42,407 nucleotides of DNA, from the NCBI RefSeq assembly GCF_001044255.1, contig NZ_JYNX01000054.1, forward strand, positions 52,590 to 94,996, in the 5' to 3' direction. Source of the DNA: Mycolicibacterium chubuense (GTDB lineage: Bacteria > Actinomycetota > Actinomycetes > Mycobacteriales > Mycobacteriaceae). Both the position numbers and the translations under genes were made by a program. Below the pieces are notes generated by a model that worked only from the letters and a program-made list of their open reading frames with translations, was not told the DNA's origin and did no database searches. Numbering within the stretch: the first letter of the stretch is position 1; each line of letters starts with the position of its first letter. This document shows, piece after piece, positions 18,002 through 25,595 of the stretch.

Positions 18002-19317
18002 CGCGACGTCCGGGTGTCCGGAACGCGCACCGCTGCCACCGCGGCCAGTCCGAGGACCAGCACGACGAGCAGCCCCACCAGCCCGGCCCGGTCGCTGTCG
18101 AAGACGTCGATGAACACCGAGAACAGCCAGGGCGCAAGGAAGGTCGCCGCGCGCCCGGCGGTCGCGTAGAGACCGAAGGTGACGCCCTCCTTGCCGTGCG
18201 CGGTCATCCGCATCATCAGGGTGCGGGCCGAGGACATCGTCGGCCCGATGAACAGGCACAGCAGCAGCCCGAGGATCCAGAACGCCACGGCGCCCGAGGA
18301 CGCCATCAGCGTCACGCCCACCGCGATCATCGCCACCAGCGAGGTGACGATGACCTTCTTGGCGCCGACCCGGTCGTCGGCGTGGCCGCCGAGGACAGAA
18401 CCGGCCGCCGCGACCACGCACGCGGCGATCCCGAACAGCAGCACGTCGGCCGCGGAGATGCCGTAGACCTGCACGCCCAGCACCGCGCCGAACGTGAAGA
18501 TCCCGGTGAGGCCGTCGCGGAAGACCGCGCTGGCCCCGAGGTAGTAGATGACGTTGCGGTCGCGGCGCCACTCCTCGCGGATCTCACGCCAGATGCGTCG
18601 GTACGCGCCGAGGATCCCGATCGGCGCCTCACCGCCGGGGGTGCCGGCGGGACCCGAGATCAGCAGCGGCAGCGCGAACAACGCGAACCACGCGGCCACC
18701 AGGAGCATGGCCGCCCGCACGTTCTGCCCGTCGGCGGCGGGCAGGTTCAGCAGGCCGCGGGTGTCCCCGGTCCCGGAGACGAAGCCGACATACACCACGA
18801 TCAGAGCCAGCACGCTGCCGACATAGCCTGCGCCCAAACCCATTCCGGAGACCCGGCCCGAGGTCTGCGGGGTCGACAGATCGCGCAGCATCGCGTTGTA
18901 GGGCACCGTCGCGAGCTCGCTGCAGGCCGCCGTGCCGGCGAGCAGGATCAGGCCCGGGATCAGATAGCGGTGGTCGTCGCGGATCAGGCTCATCGACGCC
19001 GTGAACAGCACCATGGCACCGGTGAGCACGGCCAGCGCGCGGCGCCGCCGGCCCGGGGCGTCCACCCAGACCCCGGTGACGGGGGCGAACAGCGCGACCA
19101 CCAGCCCGGCCACGGCGAGCGCCCGACCGAGGTAGCTCGTCGGGTTGGCGTCACCGGGCAGGTCGTCGCCGACGGCGCCGGTCAGGTAGACGGAGAACAC
19201 GAAGGTGACGGCGGTCGCGTTGACCGCGGTGGCACCGAAGTCCCACAGCGCCCAGGCTGCCACTAGAGACCTCCTCGGGCCGGCGACGGAGGGCCGGACC
19301 GGAGGCGACTCGCTCAT
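17998..19317 (-). CDS. MFS transporter (Rv2508c-like)
   Basis: A 439-residue integral membrane protein with about twelve hydrophobic segments. The N half includes LVAAWALWDFGATAVNATAV, the loop motif VDAPGRRRRALAVLTGAMVL and LIPGLILLAGTAACSELATV. The C half has GGHADDRVGAKKVIVTSLVA, typical of the MFS loop 8-9 signature. UMF1-like members of this fold are seen in lysosome/autophagy-related families, but the substrate here is unknown. The ATG at 19317 is used; further upstream sequence lies inside the divergent SDR gene. Only 25 bases separate it from the SDR start, and the stop overlaps the MmpS-like stop as CTAG. Confidence 0.85.
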   Translation of the reverse strand: MSESPPVRPSVAGPRRSLVAAWALWDFGATAVNATAVTFVFSVYLTGAVGDDLPGDANPTSYLGRALAVAGLVVALFAPVTGVWVDAPGRRRRALAVLTGAMVLFTASMSLIRDDHRYLIPGLILLAGTAACSELATVPYNAMLRDLSTPQTSGRVSGMGLGAGYVGSVLALIVVYVGFVSGTGDTRGLLNLPAADGQNVRAAMLLVAAWFALFALPLLISGPAGTPGGEAPIGILGAYRRIWREIREEWRRDRNVIYYLGASAVFRDGLTGIFTFGAVLGVQVYGISAADVLLFGIAACVVAAAGSVLGGHADDRVGAKKVIVTSLVAMIAVGVTLMASSGAVAFWILGLLLCLFIGPTMSSARTLMMRMTAHGKEGVTFGLYATAGRAATFLAPWLFSVFIDVFDSDRAGLVGLLVVLVLGLAAVAAVRVPDTRTSR

Positions 19318-19329
19318 GGACGCCCACGA

Positions 19330-19335
19330 TATAGT
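19330..19335 (+). promoter_or_regulatory. -10 element (TATAGT) for a leaderless start at 19343
   Basis: TATAGT ends seven bases before the ATG at 19343. The minus strand of the same core gives TATATC ten bases from the MFS ATG at 19317, so one short core may fire both ways with little or no leader in either direction. Confidence 0.55.
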
Positions 19336-19342
19336 CCGGCGC

Positions 19343-20149
19343 ATGCCCGTACCCGGTCCCAGCGCGGACGCCCGCGCCGTCGTCACCGGCGCGTCCCAGA
19401 ACATCGGTGAGGCGCTCGCCGTCGAACTCGCCGCCCGTGGCCACCACCTGATCATCACCGCGCGACGCGAAGAGGTGCTCAACGCACTCGCCGAGCGGCT
19501 GCGCGCCACCTACGGCGTCACGGTGGAGGTCCGCGCCGTCGACCTCGCCGATCCGGACGCCCGGGCAGGTTTCTGCGACGAACTCGCCGGCCGCGAGATC
19601 TCGATCCTGTGCGCGAACGCCGGGACCGCGACGTTCGGACCCGTGGTGGCGCTCGATCCGGCCGAAGAGAAGAAGCAGGTCCAGCTGAACGTCCTCGGTG
19701 TGCACGACCTGGTGCTGGCGGTGCTGCCGGGCATGGTGGCCCGTCGCGCCGGCGGCATCCTGATCTCCGGGTCGGCGGCGGGCAACTCCCCGATCCCCAA
19801 CAACGCCACCTATGCGGCCACCAAGGCCTTCGCGAACACGTTCAGTGAATCGCTGCGCGGCGAGGTGAAGTCGGCGGGCGTGCACGTCACGGTGCTGGCG
19901 CCCGGCCCGGTGCGCACCGAGCTGCCGAACCCCGACGAGCAGTCGCTGGTGGAGCGTCTGATCCCCGACTTCCTGTGGATCGACACGGAGTACACCGCGA
20001 AGGTGTCGCTGGACGGGCTGGAGCGCAACAAGATGCGCGTGGTCCCGGGCGTCACGTCCAAGGCGATGTCGGCGGCCAGCGGCTACGCCCCGCGCGCGAT
20101 CGTCGCCCCGATCGTCGGCGCGGTCTACAAGAAGCTCGGCGGCGAATAG
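19343..20149 (+). CDS. Short-chain dehydrogenase/reductase (Rv2509-like)
   Basis: A 268-residue SDR, the length I recall for Rv2509. The NAD(P) motif is [20 protein letters not shown], with the basic ITARREEV favouring [17 protein letters not shown] is the NAG motif, [12 protein letters not shown] carries the catalytic Ser, and YAATKAF the Tyr-x3-Lys pair. The homologue in Corynebacterium/Mycobacterium (CmrA/Rv2509) has been described as the reductase that converts the beta-keto mycolate to mature mycolate. By that homology this is likely the mycolate-motif reductase; orthology was not tested. Transcription is probably leaderless from TATAGT. Confidence 0.87.
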   Translation: MPVPGPSADARAVVTGASQNIGEALAVELAARGHHLIITARREEVLNALAERLRATYGVTVEVRAVDLADPDARAGFCDELAGREISILCANAGTATFGPVVALDPAEEKKQVQLNVLGVHDLVLAVLPGMVARRAGGILISGSAAGNSPIPNNATYAATKAFANTFSESLRGEVKSAGVHVTVLAPGPVRTELPNPDEQSLVERLIPDFLWIDTEYTAKVSLDGLERNKMRVVPGVTSKAMSAASGYAPRAIVAPIVGAVYKKLGGE

Positions 20150-20161
20150 CCTTCTCTCCCC

Positions 20162-20220
20162 CCGAAACTGCATTCCACGCGCCAAAACCCACGAAAAGCC
20201 CTCGTGGAATACAGTTTCGG
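20162..20220. repeat. Long imperfect palindrome between convergent genes
   Basis: CCGAAACTGCATTCCACG (20162-20179) pairs with the arm at 20203-20220 through 18 bases with one C/T mismatch, around a 23-base loop. An inner pairing CCACGA/TCGTGG (20189-20194, 20202-20207) competes for the right arm. It fills most of the 74-base gap between the convergent SDR and HerA-like genes. It may act as a two-way terminator without U-runs or be a member of a dispersed repeat family. Confidence 0.75.
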
Positions 20221-20223
20221 CGG

Positions 20224-21822
20224 CTAGCGGCGGCGCCTGCGGCGACCGGTGCCGAAGATACTGCGGGTGATCTCGCGTCCGATCACCGTGCCCGCCGACC
20301 GCATCGCGCTCTTGAACGCCGGACTGTCCATCACCGTGTCGAGGAACCCGGGTTCACGCGGCTGCGCCGGCGTGGGCATCGGCGGGAGGTCCAGCGGTGG
20401 CGGCAGGTCGATGGGCGACGGAACCTGTTGGGCAGGAGGCTGTTCGGCGACCGGCGGAGGGGGCGCCATCCTGGCCGCCAGGCGCTCGTAAGCCGACTCG
20501 CGGTCGATGGTCTGGCCGTACTCGGCCTGCAGCGGGCTCGCCGAGGCGGCCGCGGCGATGGCGTCGGCGCCGATGGTGTCCATCAGCGACCGCGGCGCGC
20601 GCATCCGCGTCCACGCCACCGGAGTCGGCACCCCGCGCTCGGACAGCACCGTCACGATCGCCTCGCCGATGCCCAGCGACGTGAGCGCGGACTCGAGGTC
20701 GTAGATGTCGGTCTTCGGATAGGTGCGCACCGTTCTGGTCAGCGCCTTCTGGTCGTCCGGGGTGAAGGCGCGCAACGCGTGCTGGATGCGGGCGCCGAGC
20801 TGGCTGAGCACGTCCTTCGGGATGTCGGTCGGCTGCTGGGTGCAGAAGAAGACTCCGACGCCCTTGGACCGGATCAGCTTGACGGTCTGCTCGACCTGGG
20901 CCAGGAACGCCTTGGAGGCGTCGGTGAACAGCAGATGGGCTTCGTCGAAGAAGAACACCAGCTTGGGTTTGTCGACGTCGCCGACCTCGGGCAGCGTGGT
21001 GAACAGGTCGGCGAGCACCCACATCAAGAAGGTGGAGAACATCACCGGCCTGGCCGCCTGAGCGCCCAGCTCGAGCAGCGAGATGACGCCGCGTCCCGAG
21101 GCGTCGACGCGCAGGAGGTCGGAGGGCTCGAGTTCGGGTTCACCGAAGAACGTGTCGGCGCCCTCGGCTTCGAGGTTGACCAGCGCCCGCAGGATCACCC
21201 CGGCCGTCGTCGGGGACACCGCACCGAGGGCCTTGAGTTGGGGCTTGCCCTCGTCGCTGGTCAGGTACTGGATGACCGACCGCAGATCCTTGATGTCGAG
21301 CAGCGGAAGCCCCTGCTGATCGGCCCAGTGGAAGATCAGCCCGAGCGTCGACTCCTGGGTTTGGTTGAGCCCCAAGACTTTTGCGAGCAGGATCGGTCCG
21401 AAGCTGGTGACGGTGGCACGGACCGGCACTCCCTGACCCGACGTGCCCAGCGACAGGAACTCGACCGGGAACGACGTCGGCGTCCACGCATCACCGGTGT
21501 CGGCGGCGCGCTGGGTGACCTTCCCGTCGGCGACGCCGGGCCGCGACAGCCCCGACAGGTCACCCTTGACGTCGGCCATGAGCACCGGGACCCCGGCCGC
21601 GGACAGCTGCTCGGCGAGCACCTGCAGCGACTTGGTCTTGCCGGTGCCGGTCGCCCCCGCCACCAGCCCGTGCCGGTTCACCGTCGCGAGGGGGATGCGG
21701 ATGCTGGCGCCGGGATCGCAGACGCCGTCGACGACGACCGCGCCGAGCTCGAGCGCCGCACCGTCCGCGCTGTAGCCGGCCGCGATCTGCTGAGCCGGAC
21801 TGCCTGTCGACTCCATGGTCAT
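20224..21822 (-). CDS. HerA-like/DUF853 ATPase (Rv2510c-like)
   Basis: A 532-residue P-loop ATPase of the DUF853 (HerA/FtsK-like helicase) family. Walker A is GATGTGKT (56-63), Walker [13 protein letters not shown] with D293 and E294. Further segments are [38 protein letters not shown] (sensor-like) and [20 protein letters not shown]. The C-terminal 80 residues are Pro-rich and end in a basic tail (GTGRRRRRR), which could bind nucleic acid. DNA translocation or repair has been suggested for the family without a settled role. ATG at 21822 or 21816. It is divergent from orn with 81 bases between, as in M. tuberculosis. Confidence 0.85.
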   Translation of the reverse strand: MTMESTGSPAQQIAAGYSADGAALELGAVVVDGVCDPGASIRIPLATVNRHGLVAGATGTGKTKSLQVLAEQLSAAGVPVLMADVKGDLSGLSRPGVADGKVTQRAADTGDAWTPTSFPVEFLSLGTSGQGVPVRATVTSFGPILLAKVLGLNQTQESTLGLIFHWADQQGLPLLDIKDLRSVIQYLTSDEGKPQLKALGAVSPTTAGVILRALVNLEAEGADTFFGEPELEPSDLLRVDASGRGVISLLELGAQAARPVMFSTFLMWVLADLFTTLPEVGDVDKPKLVFFFDEAHLLFTDASKAFLAQVEQTVKLIRSKGVGVFFCTQQPTDIPKDVLSQLGARIQHALRAFTPDDQKALTRTVRTYPKTDIYDLESALTSLGIGEAIVTVLSERGVPTPVAWTRMRAPRSLMDTIGADAIAAAASASPLQAEYGQTIDRESAYERLAARMAPPPPVAEQPPAQQVPSPIDLPPPLDLPPMPTPAQPREPGFLDTVMDSPAFKSAMRSAGTVIGREITRSIFGTGRRRRRR

Positions 21823-21889
21823 GGGGGCACCCTACTTCGGCCGGACCGCGTTCCGGCGGGTGTCCGCGACCCGATCCCACCTCGGGAAT

Positions 21890-21895
21890 TACTGT
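21890..21895 (+). promoter_or_regulatory. -10 element (TACTGT) for the orn GTG start
   Basis: TACTGT ends eight bases before the GTG at 21904, consistent with a leaderless orn message. No Shine-Dalgarno is visible. Confidence 0.45.
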
Positions 21896-21903
21896 TGAGC
21901 GCT

Positions 21904-22551
21904 GTGCGTGACGAACTGGTGTGGATCGACTGTGAGATGACCGGCCTGGACCTGAAGTCCGACCGGCTCATCGAGATCGCCGTCCTGGTGACCGACTCAG
22001 AGCTCAACGTCCTCGGCGACGGGATCGACGTGGTGATCCACGCCGAGGAGGACGCGCTGACCTCGATGGTCGACGTCGTCACGCAGATGCACACCAAGTC
22101 CGGGCTGATCGACGAGGTGCGAGAGTCGACGATCGACCTGGCCACCGCGGAGACGATGGCGCTGGACTACATCCGCGACCACGTCAAACAGGCCAAGACC
22201 GCTCCCCTGGCCGGCAACTCGATCGCCACCGACCGCGGCTTCCTCGCCCGCGACATGCCCAAGCTCGACGACTACCTGCACTACCGGATGATCGACGTCA
22301 GCTCGATCAAGGAACTGTGCCGCCGGTGGTATCCCCGCATCTACTTCGGCCAGCCGGAGAAGGGTCTGGCCCACCGCGCGCTCGCCGACATCCACGAGTC
22401 GATCCGCGAGCTGCGCTACTACCGGCAGACGGCGTTCGTGGCCCCGCCCGGGCCGTCGACCAGCGACATCGCGGCGATCGCGGCCGGGTTGGGCCCGACG
22501 GCGAGCGCGGATTCGGTAACTGATTCGGTCGACAAGGGGTCCACCGGCTAG
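21904..22551 (+). CDS. orn: Oligoribonuclease (DEDDh 3'-5' exonuclease)
   Basis: A 215-residue enzyme, the length I recall for M. tuberculosis Orn (Rv2511). It degrades short RNA oligomers and linear pGpG-type dinucleotides at the end of RNA decay. ExoI is [12 protein letters not shown] with D9 and E11, Exo[21 protein letters not shown], Exo[17 protein letters not shown] with His and Asp. RYYRQTAF and the acidic tail are typical of actinobacteria. GTG is the start, judged by family length; a TTG nine bases upstream is less likely. tRNA-His and a strong terminator follow on the same strand. Confidence 0.93.
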   Translation: MRDELVWIDCEMTGLDLKSDRLIEIAVLVTDSELNVLGDGIDVVIHAEEDALTSMVDVVTQMHTKSGLIDEVRESTIDLATAETMALDYIRDHVKQAKTAPLAGNSIATDRGFLARDMPKLDDYLHYRMIDVSSIKELCRRWYPRIYFGQPEKGLAHRALADIHESIRELRYYRQTAFVAPPGPSTSDIAAIAAGLGPTASADSVTDSVDKGSTG

Positions 22552-22579
22552 TATCGACGACGCCGCGTCAGCGGCAATG

Positions 22580-22652
22580 GTGGCTGTAGTTCAGTTGGTA
22601 GAGCACCAGGTTGTGATCCTGGCTGTCGCGGGTTCGAGTCCCGTCAGCCACC
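22580..22652 (+). tRNA. tRNA-His (anticodon GTG)
   Basis: Full cloverleaf: acceptor GTGGCTG paired with CAGCCAC, D arm GTTC..GAGC, anticodon stem CCAGG/CCTGG with loop TTGTGAT (GTG), T arm GCGGG-TTCGAGT-CCCGT. The extra G before position 1 (22579) opposite C73 (22652) is the tRNA-His identity feature. CCA is not encoded. Confidence 0.96.
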
Positions 22653-22656
22653 CAGC

Positions 22657-22690
22657 AGGTCAGGGGCCCATTCGGGCCCCTGACCTTTTT
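22657..22690 (+). terminator. Intrinsic terminator after tRNA-His
   Basis: Perfect 13-base stem (AGGTCAGGGGCCC with GGGCCCCTGACCT), ATTC loop, then a T-run ending in C. It begins four bases after the tRNA and ends the orn/tRNA unit. This is unusually strong for mycobacteria. Confidence 0.9.
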
Positions 22691-22713
22691 CTTGCCCACG
22701 ACCGGGTGCCCGG

Positions 22714-23097
22714 TCAGGACGCGAATGACCACGCCGACGTCGCGATCAGATCCCCACGCTCGAGTGCCGCAGCGCGGTGCTGGTGCACCTGCACATAGCC
22801 GGGATCGGTCACCATCTCGACGAACGCCGCCGGCGTCGGGTACTCGACGATCAGCAGCGCATCCCACCACGGTCGTGCGCCGTCGCCGATGACGAAGGCG
22901 GGTGCGTGGCTCGCGACGCGGATCACCGCGCCCACCCGGTCGAGGTGTGGTGCCACCTCGCGGCCGTACTGCAGGTAGCGGTCGATGCCGCCCTCTCGTT
23001 CGAACTTGAGCAGGTTGACCATCACCACCGGACGGTCAGCCGGCATCGCCGCCAGCGTGGCGAATTGCTCAGGGGTGGTGTTGAGCGCGGTACTCAT
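22714..23097 (-). CDS. DUF1330-like protein
   Basis: A 127-residue ferredoxin-like (dimeric alpha/beta barrel) protein. Landmarks are ADRPVVMVNLLKF, DRYLQYGREVAPHLDRVGA, PWWDALLIVEYPTPAAFVEM and DPGYVQVHQHRAAALERGDL. This pattern matches DUF1330/EthD-like proteins that often accompany catabolic oxygenases; some bind or isomerise small ketones or quinones. It is the last gene of the minus-strand operon, and its ATG overlaps the hydrolase stop as ATGA. A role in clearing or isomerising a product of the pathway is possible but unproven. Confidence 0.75.
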   Translation of the reverse strand: MSTALNTTPEQFATLAAMPADRPVVMVNLLKFEREGGIDRYLQYGREVAPHLDRVGAVIRVASHAPAFVIGDGARPWWDALLIVEYPTPAAFVEMVTDPGYVQVHQHRAAALERGDLIATSAWSFAS

Positions 23098-23966
23098 ATC
23101 TGTCTCCTTGCGTGAGGTGATGCGTGGGGTTCTCCGTGAACCCGCTCCCGGAGGAACGGGACGATGTGGTCGGCGACCTGGTCGGGTTCCTCGAGCCAGG
23201 CCCAGTGACCGACACCGGGCAGGATCTCGATCCCGATCCGCGGGAACGCGCGGCGCTGCCGCTGCGCCTGCGCGACCGGGATGTAGACGTCGGCGGCGCC
23301 GAACACGACCAGGGCGTCCAGGTCCGCTCTTCGCAGGGGTGCCACCAACGCGTCCATGTCCCGTCGAGATGTGGAGCGGTAGAGGCGCAGCACGGCGCGC
23401 TTGGTCCCGTCCGACATCATGTGACCGGCGATCTGGTCGACCCAGTCGTCGGACAACCGCGGGTTGTCGTGACGTAGGACGAAGCGCGCGACTGCGCGGG
23501 TGCTGACCAGTTGGGCGAACTCGCCGAGCAGAGGAGTGCGCCATATCTTGGCAAGACGGTGCCAGCGGTAATCGAGTAGCACGCCCGTGTTGATCAGCGT
23601 CACGCTCGCCACCCGGTCGGCATGAGCAGCCGCCCACGTCAGCGCAAAGGGTCCGCCGAAGTCGTGGGCCACCAGATGGACCCGGCGGATACCGAGCTCA
23701 TCGATGACCCCGCCCAGGTGGGCGGCATAGCCGGCGAGGGTGTAATCCAGGTCGGGTCGCTTGTCGGCGCCGCCGAAGCCCGGCATGTCGGGCGCCACGA
23801 CCGGCGCGAACTCGGCCACCCGCGTCATCAGCGGGATCCAGTCGCTCCCTGCGCCGGGGTTGCCATGGACGAAAACGACCGCCTCTCCGTGGATTTCCTG
23901 GCCACCGACGAGCACGGGCGCACGCACCCCGTCGATGAGCAGCAGCCTGCTGTCGAGGGTCGTCAC
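23094..23966 (-). CDS. Alpha/beta hydrolase with aspartate nucleophile (epoxide hydrolase/dehalogenase type)
   Basis: A 290-residue alpha/beta hydrolase. The oxyanion segment is FVHGNPGAGSDW (HGNP 34-37). The nucleophile elbow is VAHDFGGPFALTW with D102 in place of the esterase Ser. The acid is probably D226 in FGAADVYIP and the base H254 in GVGHWAWLEEP. A helical cap lies between about 130 and 205. An Asp nucleophile with HGxP points to epoxide hydrolases and haloacid or haloalkane dehalogenases. Overlaps of four bases with the SDR before it and the DUF1330 gene after it show a coupled operon. The exact substrate is unknown. Confidence 0.82.
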   Translation of the reverse strand: MTTLDSRLLLIDGVRAPVLVGGQEIHGEAVVFVHGNPGAGSDWIPLMTRVAEFAPVVAPDMPGFGGADKRPDLDYTLAGYAAHLGGVIDELGIRRVHLVAHDFGGPFALTWAAAHADRVASVTLINTGVLLDYRWHRLAKIWRTPLLGEFAQLVSTRAVARFVLRHDNPRLSDDWVDQIAGHMMSDGTKRAVLRLYRSTSRRDMDALVAPLRRADLDALVVFGAADVYIPVAQAQRQRRAFPRIGIEILPGVGHWAWLEEPDQVADHIVPFLRERVHGEPHASPHARRQI

Positions 23967-24796
23967 CGCAACGGCCCCTGGACCTCGGAGTCCACCCGCT
24001 GCCGGTAGGCCTCACGCGCACTCAGGTCGCCCTGCGTCATCACCGCGTCGGCCTTGAGCAGAACTTTGATGCGGTCGGCGATGCCGGGCGGGGTCCCGGC
24101 GACGAGCCGAGCGATCACACCCAGCTCTCGGGGCACGAACACCTCTTCGCGCCCGGTGCGCAACGCATCCACGATCGCGTCGCCCACCGCGTCGGGCTCG
24201 ACGATCCTTGTGCCACGCGGCTTTTCGAACCCGCTGATCATGTCCGTGCGGACCAGGCCGGGCATCACGATCGTCGTGCGCACGCCGGTACGCCGTGTCT
24301 CCGCGCGGATGGCCCTGGTGAAGCCCACCACCGCGTGCTTGCTCGCCGCATACGTCGCACCGCCCGCGGTGGCTATCTGGCCGGCCGAGGACGCCACGTT
24401 CACCACGTGCCCGTGGCCGCGAGGCAGGAACCGGCGCAGCGCCAGCCTCGTCCCGGTGAGGACACCGGCGACGTTGATGTCGATCACCCGCGCGGTGTCG
24501 TCCGGGTTCTCGTGGACGAACGGCCCGATGGGCGCGATGCCGGCATTGTTGACCAGTGCATCCAGTTGGCCGACAACGCCTTCGGCCTCGGCGAGGAACG
24601 CCTCGAAGGCCTCGGGGTCCCTGACGTCGAGCGGCAGACCGACGGCCCGATCGCCGAGTTCTGCCGCCACCCCTGCGCACGCCACACCGTCGACGTCGCC
24701 GATGACGACTGACATGCCGGCCCGGAGGCAGGCCTCCGCGGTGGCGCGCCCGATGCCGCGGGCGCCGCCCGTGATGGCGACACGATGGACAGTCAT
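23963..24796 (-). CDS. Short-chain dehydrogenase/reductase of the catabolic operon
   Basis: A 277-residue classical SDR with an extended C terminus. The cofactor motif is TGGARGIG (9-16) followed by the acidic GDVDG, which favours NAD(H). NNAG is at 83-86, Ser136/137 in NVASSAGQ, Tyr149 and Lys153 in YAASKHA. It would oxidise a secondary alcohol to a ketone, or the reverse. AAAGGAG lies eight bases before the ATG at 24796. It follows the cupin gene by 29 bases and overlaps the hydrolase. Within the operon it probably makes the ketone that the cupin cleaves, which is inference. Confidence 0.85.
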   Translation of the reverse strand: MTVHRVAITGGARGIGRATAEACLRAGMSVVIGDVDGVACAGVAAELGDRAVGLPLDVRDPEAFEAFLAEAEGVVGQLDALVNNAGIAPIGPFVHENPDDTARVIDINVAGVLTGTRLALRRFLPRGHGHVVNVASSAGQIATAGGATYAASKHAVVGFTRAIRAETRRTGVRTTIVMPGLVRTDMISGFEKPRGTRIVEPDAVGDAIVDALRTGREEVFVPRELGVIARLVAGTPPGIADRIKVLLKADAVMTQGDLSAREAYRQRVDSEVQGPLR

Positions 24797-24825
24797 GAAG
24801 ATGTCTCCTTTCGGCAGTCGGCGGA

Positions 24826-25386
24826 TCAGACGGCGTCCGCGACGAAACCGGTGGCACCGCCGCCGATGTAGTTCAGCCGGCCCAGCCCGCGCTGCTCGGC
24901 CAGCGCGTCGACGAGGTGGCGGATCATCGTGGCGTCGAGGATCGAATGGAACTGGCCGTCCTCGGTGAAGTTGATGTTGGCGCCCTCGACACGGATGAAC
25001 AGCACGGTGTCTTCGGTGTTGGTCTCCGGGCAGACGAACGTGTGCACCGACCCGGCCGGCTCGTACATGTAGGAACCGGCGGTCTGCGGCTGCTCGGGGT
25101 ACTCGAGGTAGTGCCAGCTGCCCGACATGGTGTACACCTCGGCGACGCCGGTGTGATAGTGCAGCGGCACCTGCGCACCGGGGCTGAACGAGGCCAGGAC
25201 GACCCAGCAGCCGGCCTCGAGATCGAGCCGCAACGGCTTGACGTGCACGCCCTCGCTGAGGGAGTCCGTGATCAACGGAATGCTGCTCTCGTTGATCGAC
25301 AAAAGTTCGGTCTGGGGCAGGGCGACGAGCGGGAGCACGGCACCTGAGCTGGTGGTGGCCGCTGTGGGTTCGGCGATGAGCGTCAT
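24826..25386 (-). CDS. Cupin dioxygenase, 2,4'-dihydroxyacetophenone dioxygenase-like
   Basis: A 186-residue single-domain cupin. Metal ligands are likely H76 and H78 in PLHYHTGVAEVYTMSG, a glutamate (E83 or E95) and H115 in EPAGSVHTF. The GSWHYLEYPEQPQTAGSYMYEPAG stretch is the pattern I associate with 2,4'-dihydroxyacetophenone dioxygenases, which cleave alpha-hydroxyketones with O2. The real substrate may be another hydroxyketone. It is first in the minus-strand operon, divergent from the AraC regulator, with a tandem-repeat operator about 100-140 bases upstream. An AAGGAC site precedes the ATG. No signal peptide. Confidence 0.75.
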   Translation of the reverse strand: MTLIAEPTAATTSSGAVLPLVALPQTELLSINESSIPLITDSLSEGVHVKPLRLDLEAGCWVVLASFSPGAQVPLHYHTGVAEVYTMSGSWHYLEYPEQPQTAGSYMYEPAGSVHTFVCPETNTEDTVLFIRVEGANINFTEDGQFHSILDATMIRHLVDALAEQRGLGRLNYIGGGATGFVADAV

Positions 25387-25488
25387 CGAATGTCCTTGTC
25401 TGACGGAAACTCTCACGGTCCTTCCGCGGAGCCGGCGGCGTCTTCTCACCACCGACTCCCACGGTGCCGTACCGACGGGGGCCGAGTC

Positions 25489-25526
25489 TTGACAGTTCAG
25501 GACACCTTTTTGACTCCAGAGGACAC
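25489..25526. promoter_or_regulatory. Tandem direct repeat operator for the AraC regulator
   Basis: TTGAC-N5-AGGACAC occurs twice with exactly 21-base period (25489-25505 and 25510-25526), in the 209-base gap between the cupin operon and the AraC gene. Two direct half-sites two helical turns apart are the classic binding site of AraC/XylS proteins. Confidence 0.68.
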
Positions 25527-25581
25527 GGCAGGCCCGATGTCGCCACACTCGAATCGAGCCGCCGGGCGACAGTCGAGCGGA

Positions 25582-25587
25582 TACTCT
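25582..25587 (+). promoter_or_regulatory. -10 element (TACTCT) for a leaderless start at 25596
   Basis: TACTCT ends eight bases before the ATG of the AraC regulator, consistent with a leaderless message. The ATG lacks a good Shine-Dalgarno. Confidence 0.45.
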
Positions 25588-25595
25588 GTCGCGAC

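Noticed and set aside
19975-21903. Open frame running from the SDR gene through the HerA-like region into orn
   Set aside because: The part before 21904 is antisense to the HerA-like ATPase and low-complexity. Orn begins at the family start [12 protein letters not shown].
22657-22690. Reading the tRNA-His terminator as also ending the minus-strand DUF1330 operon
   Set aside because: In the minus direction the hairpin is followed by CTGCTGGG rather than a U-run, so efficient intrinsic termination that way is unlikely.
25548-25558. CTCGAATCGAG palindrome upstream of the AraC gene
   Set aside because: Short palindromes of this length occur by chance. The 21-base tandem repeat nearby is a better operator candidate.
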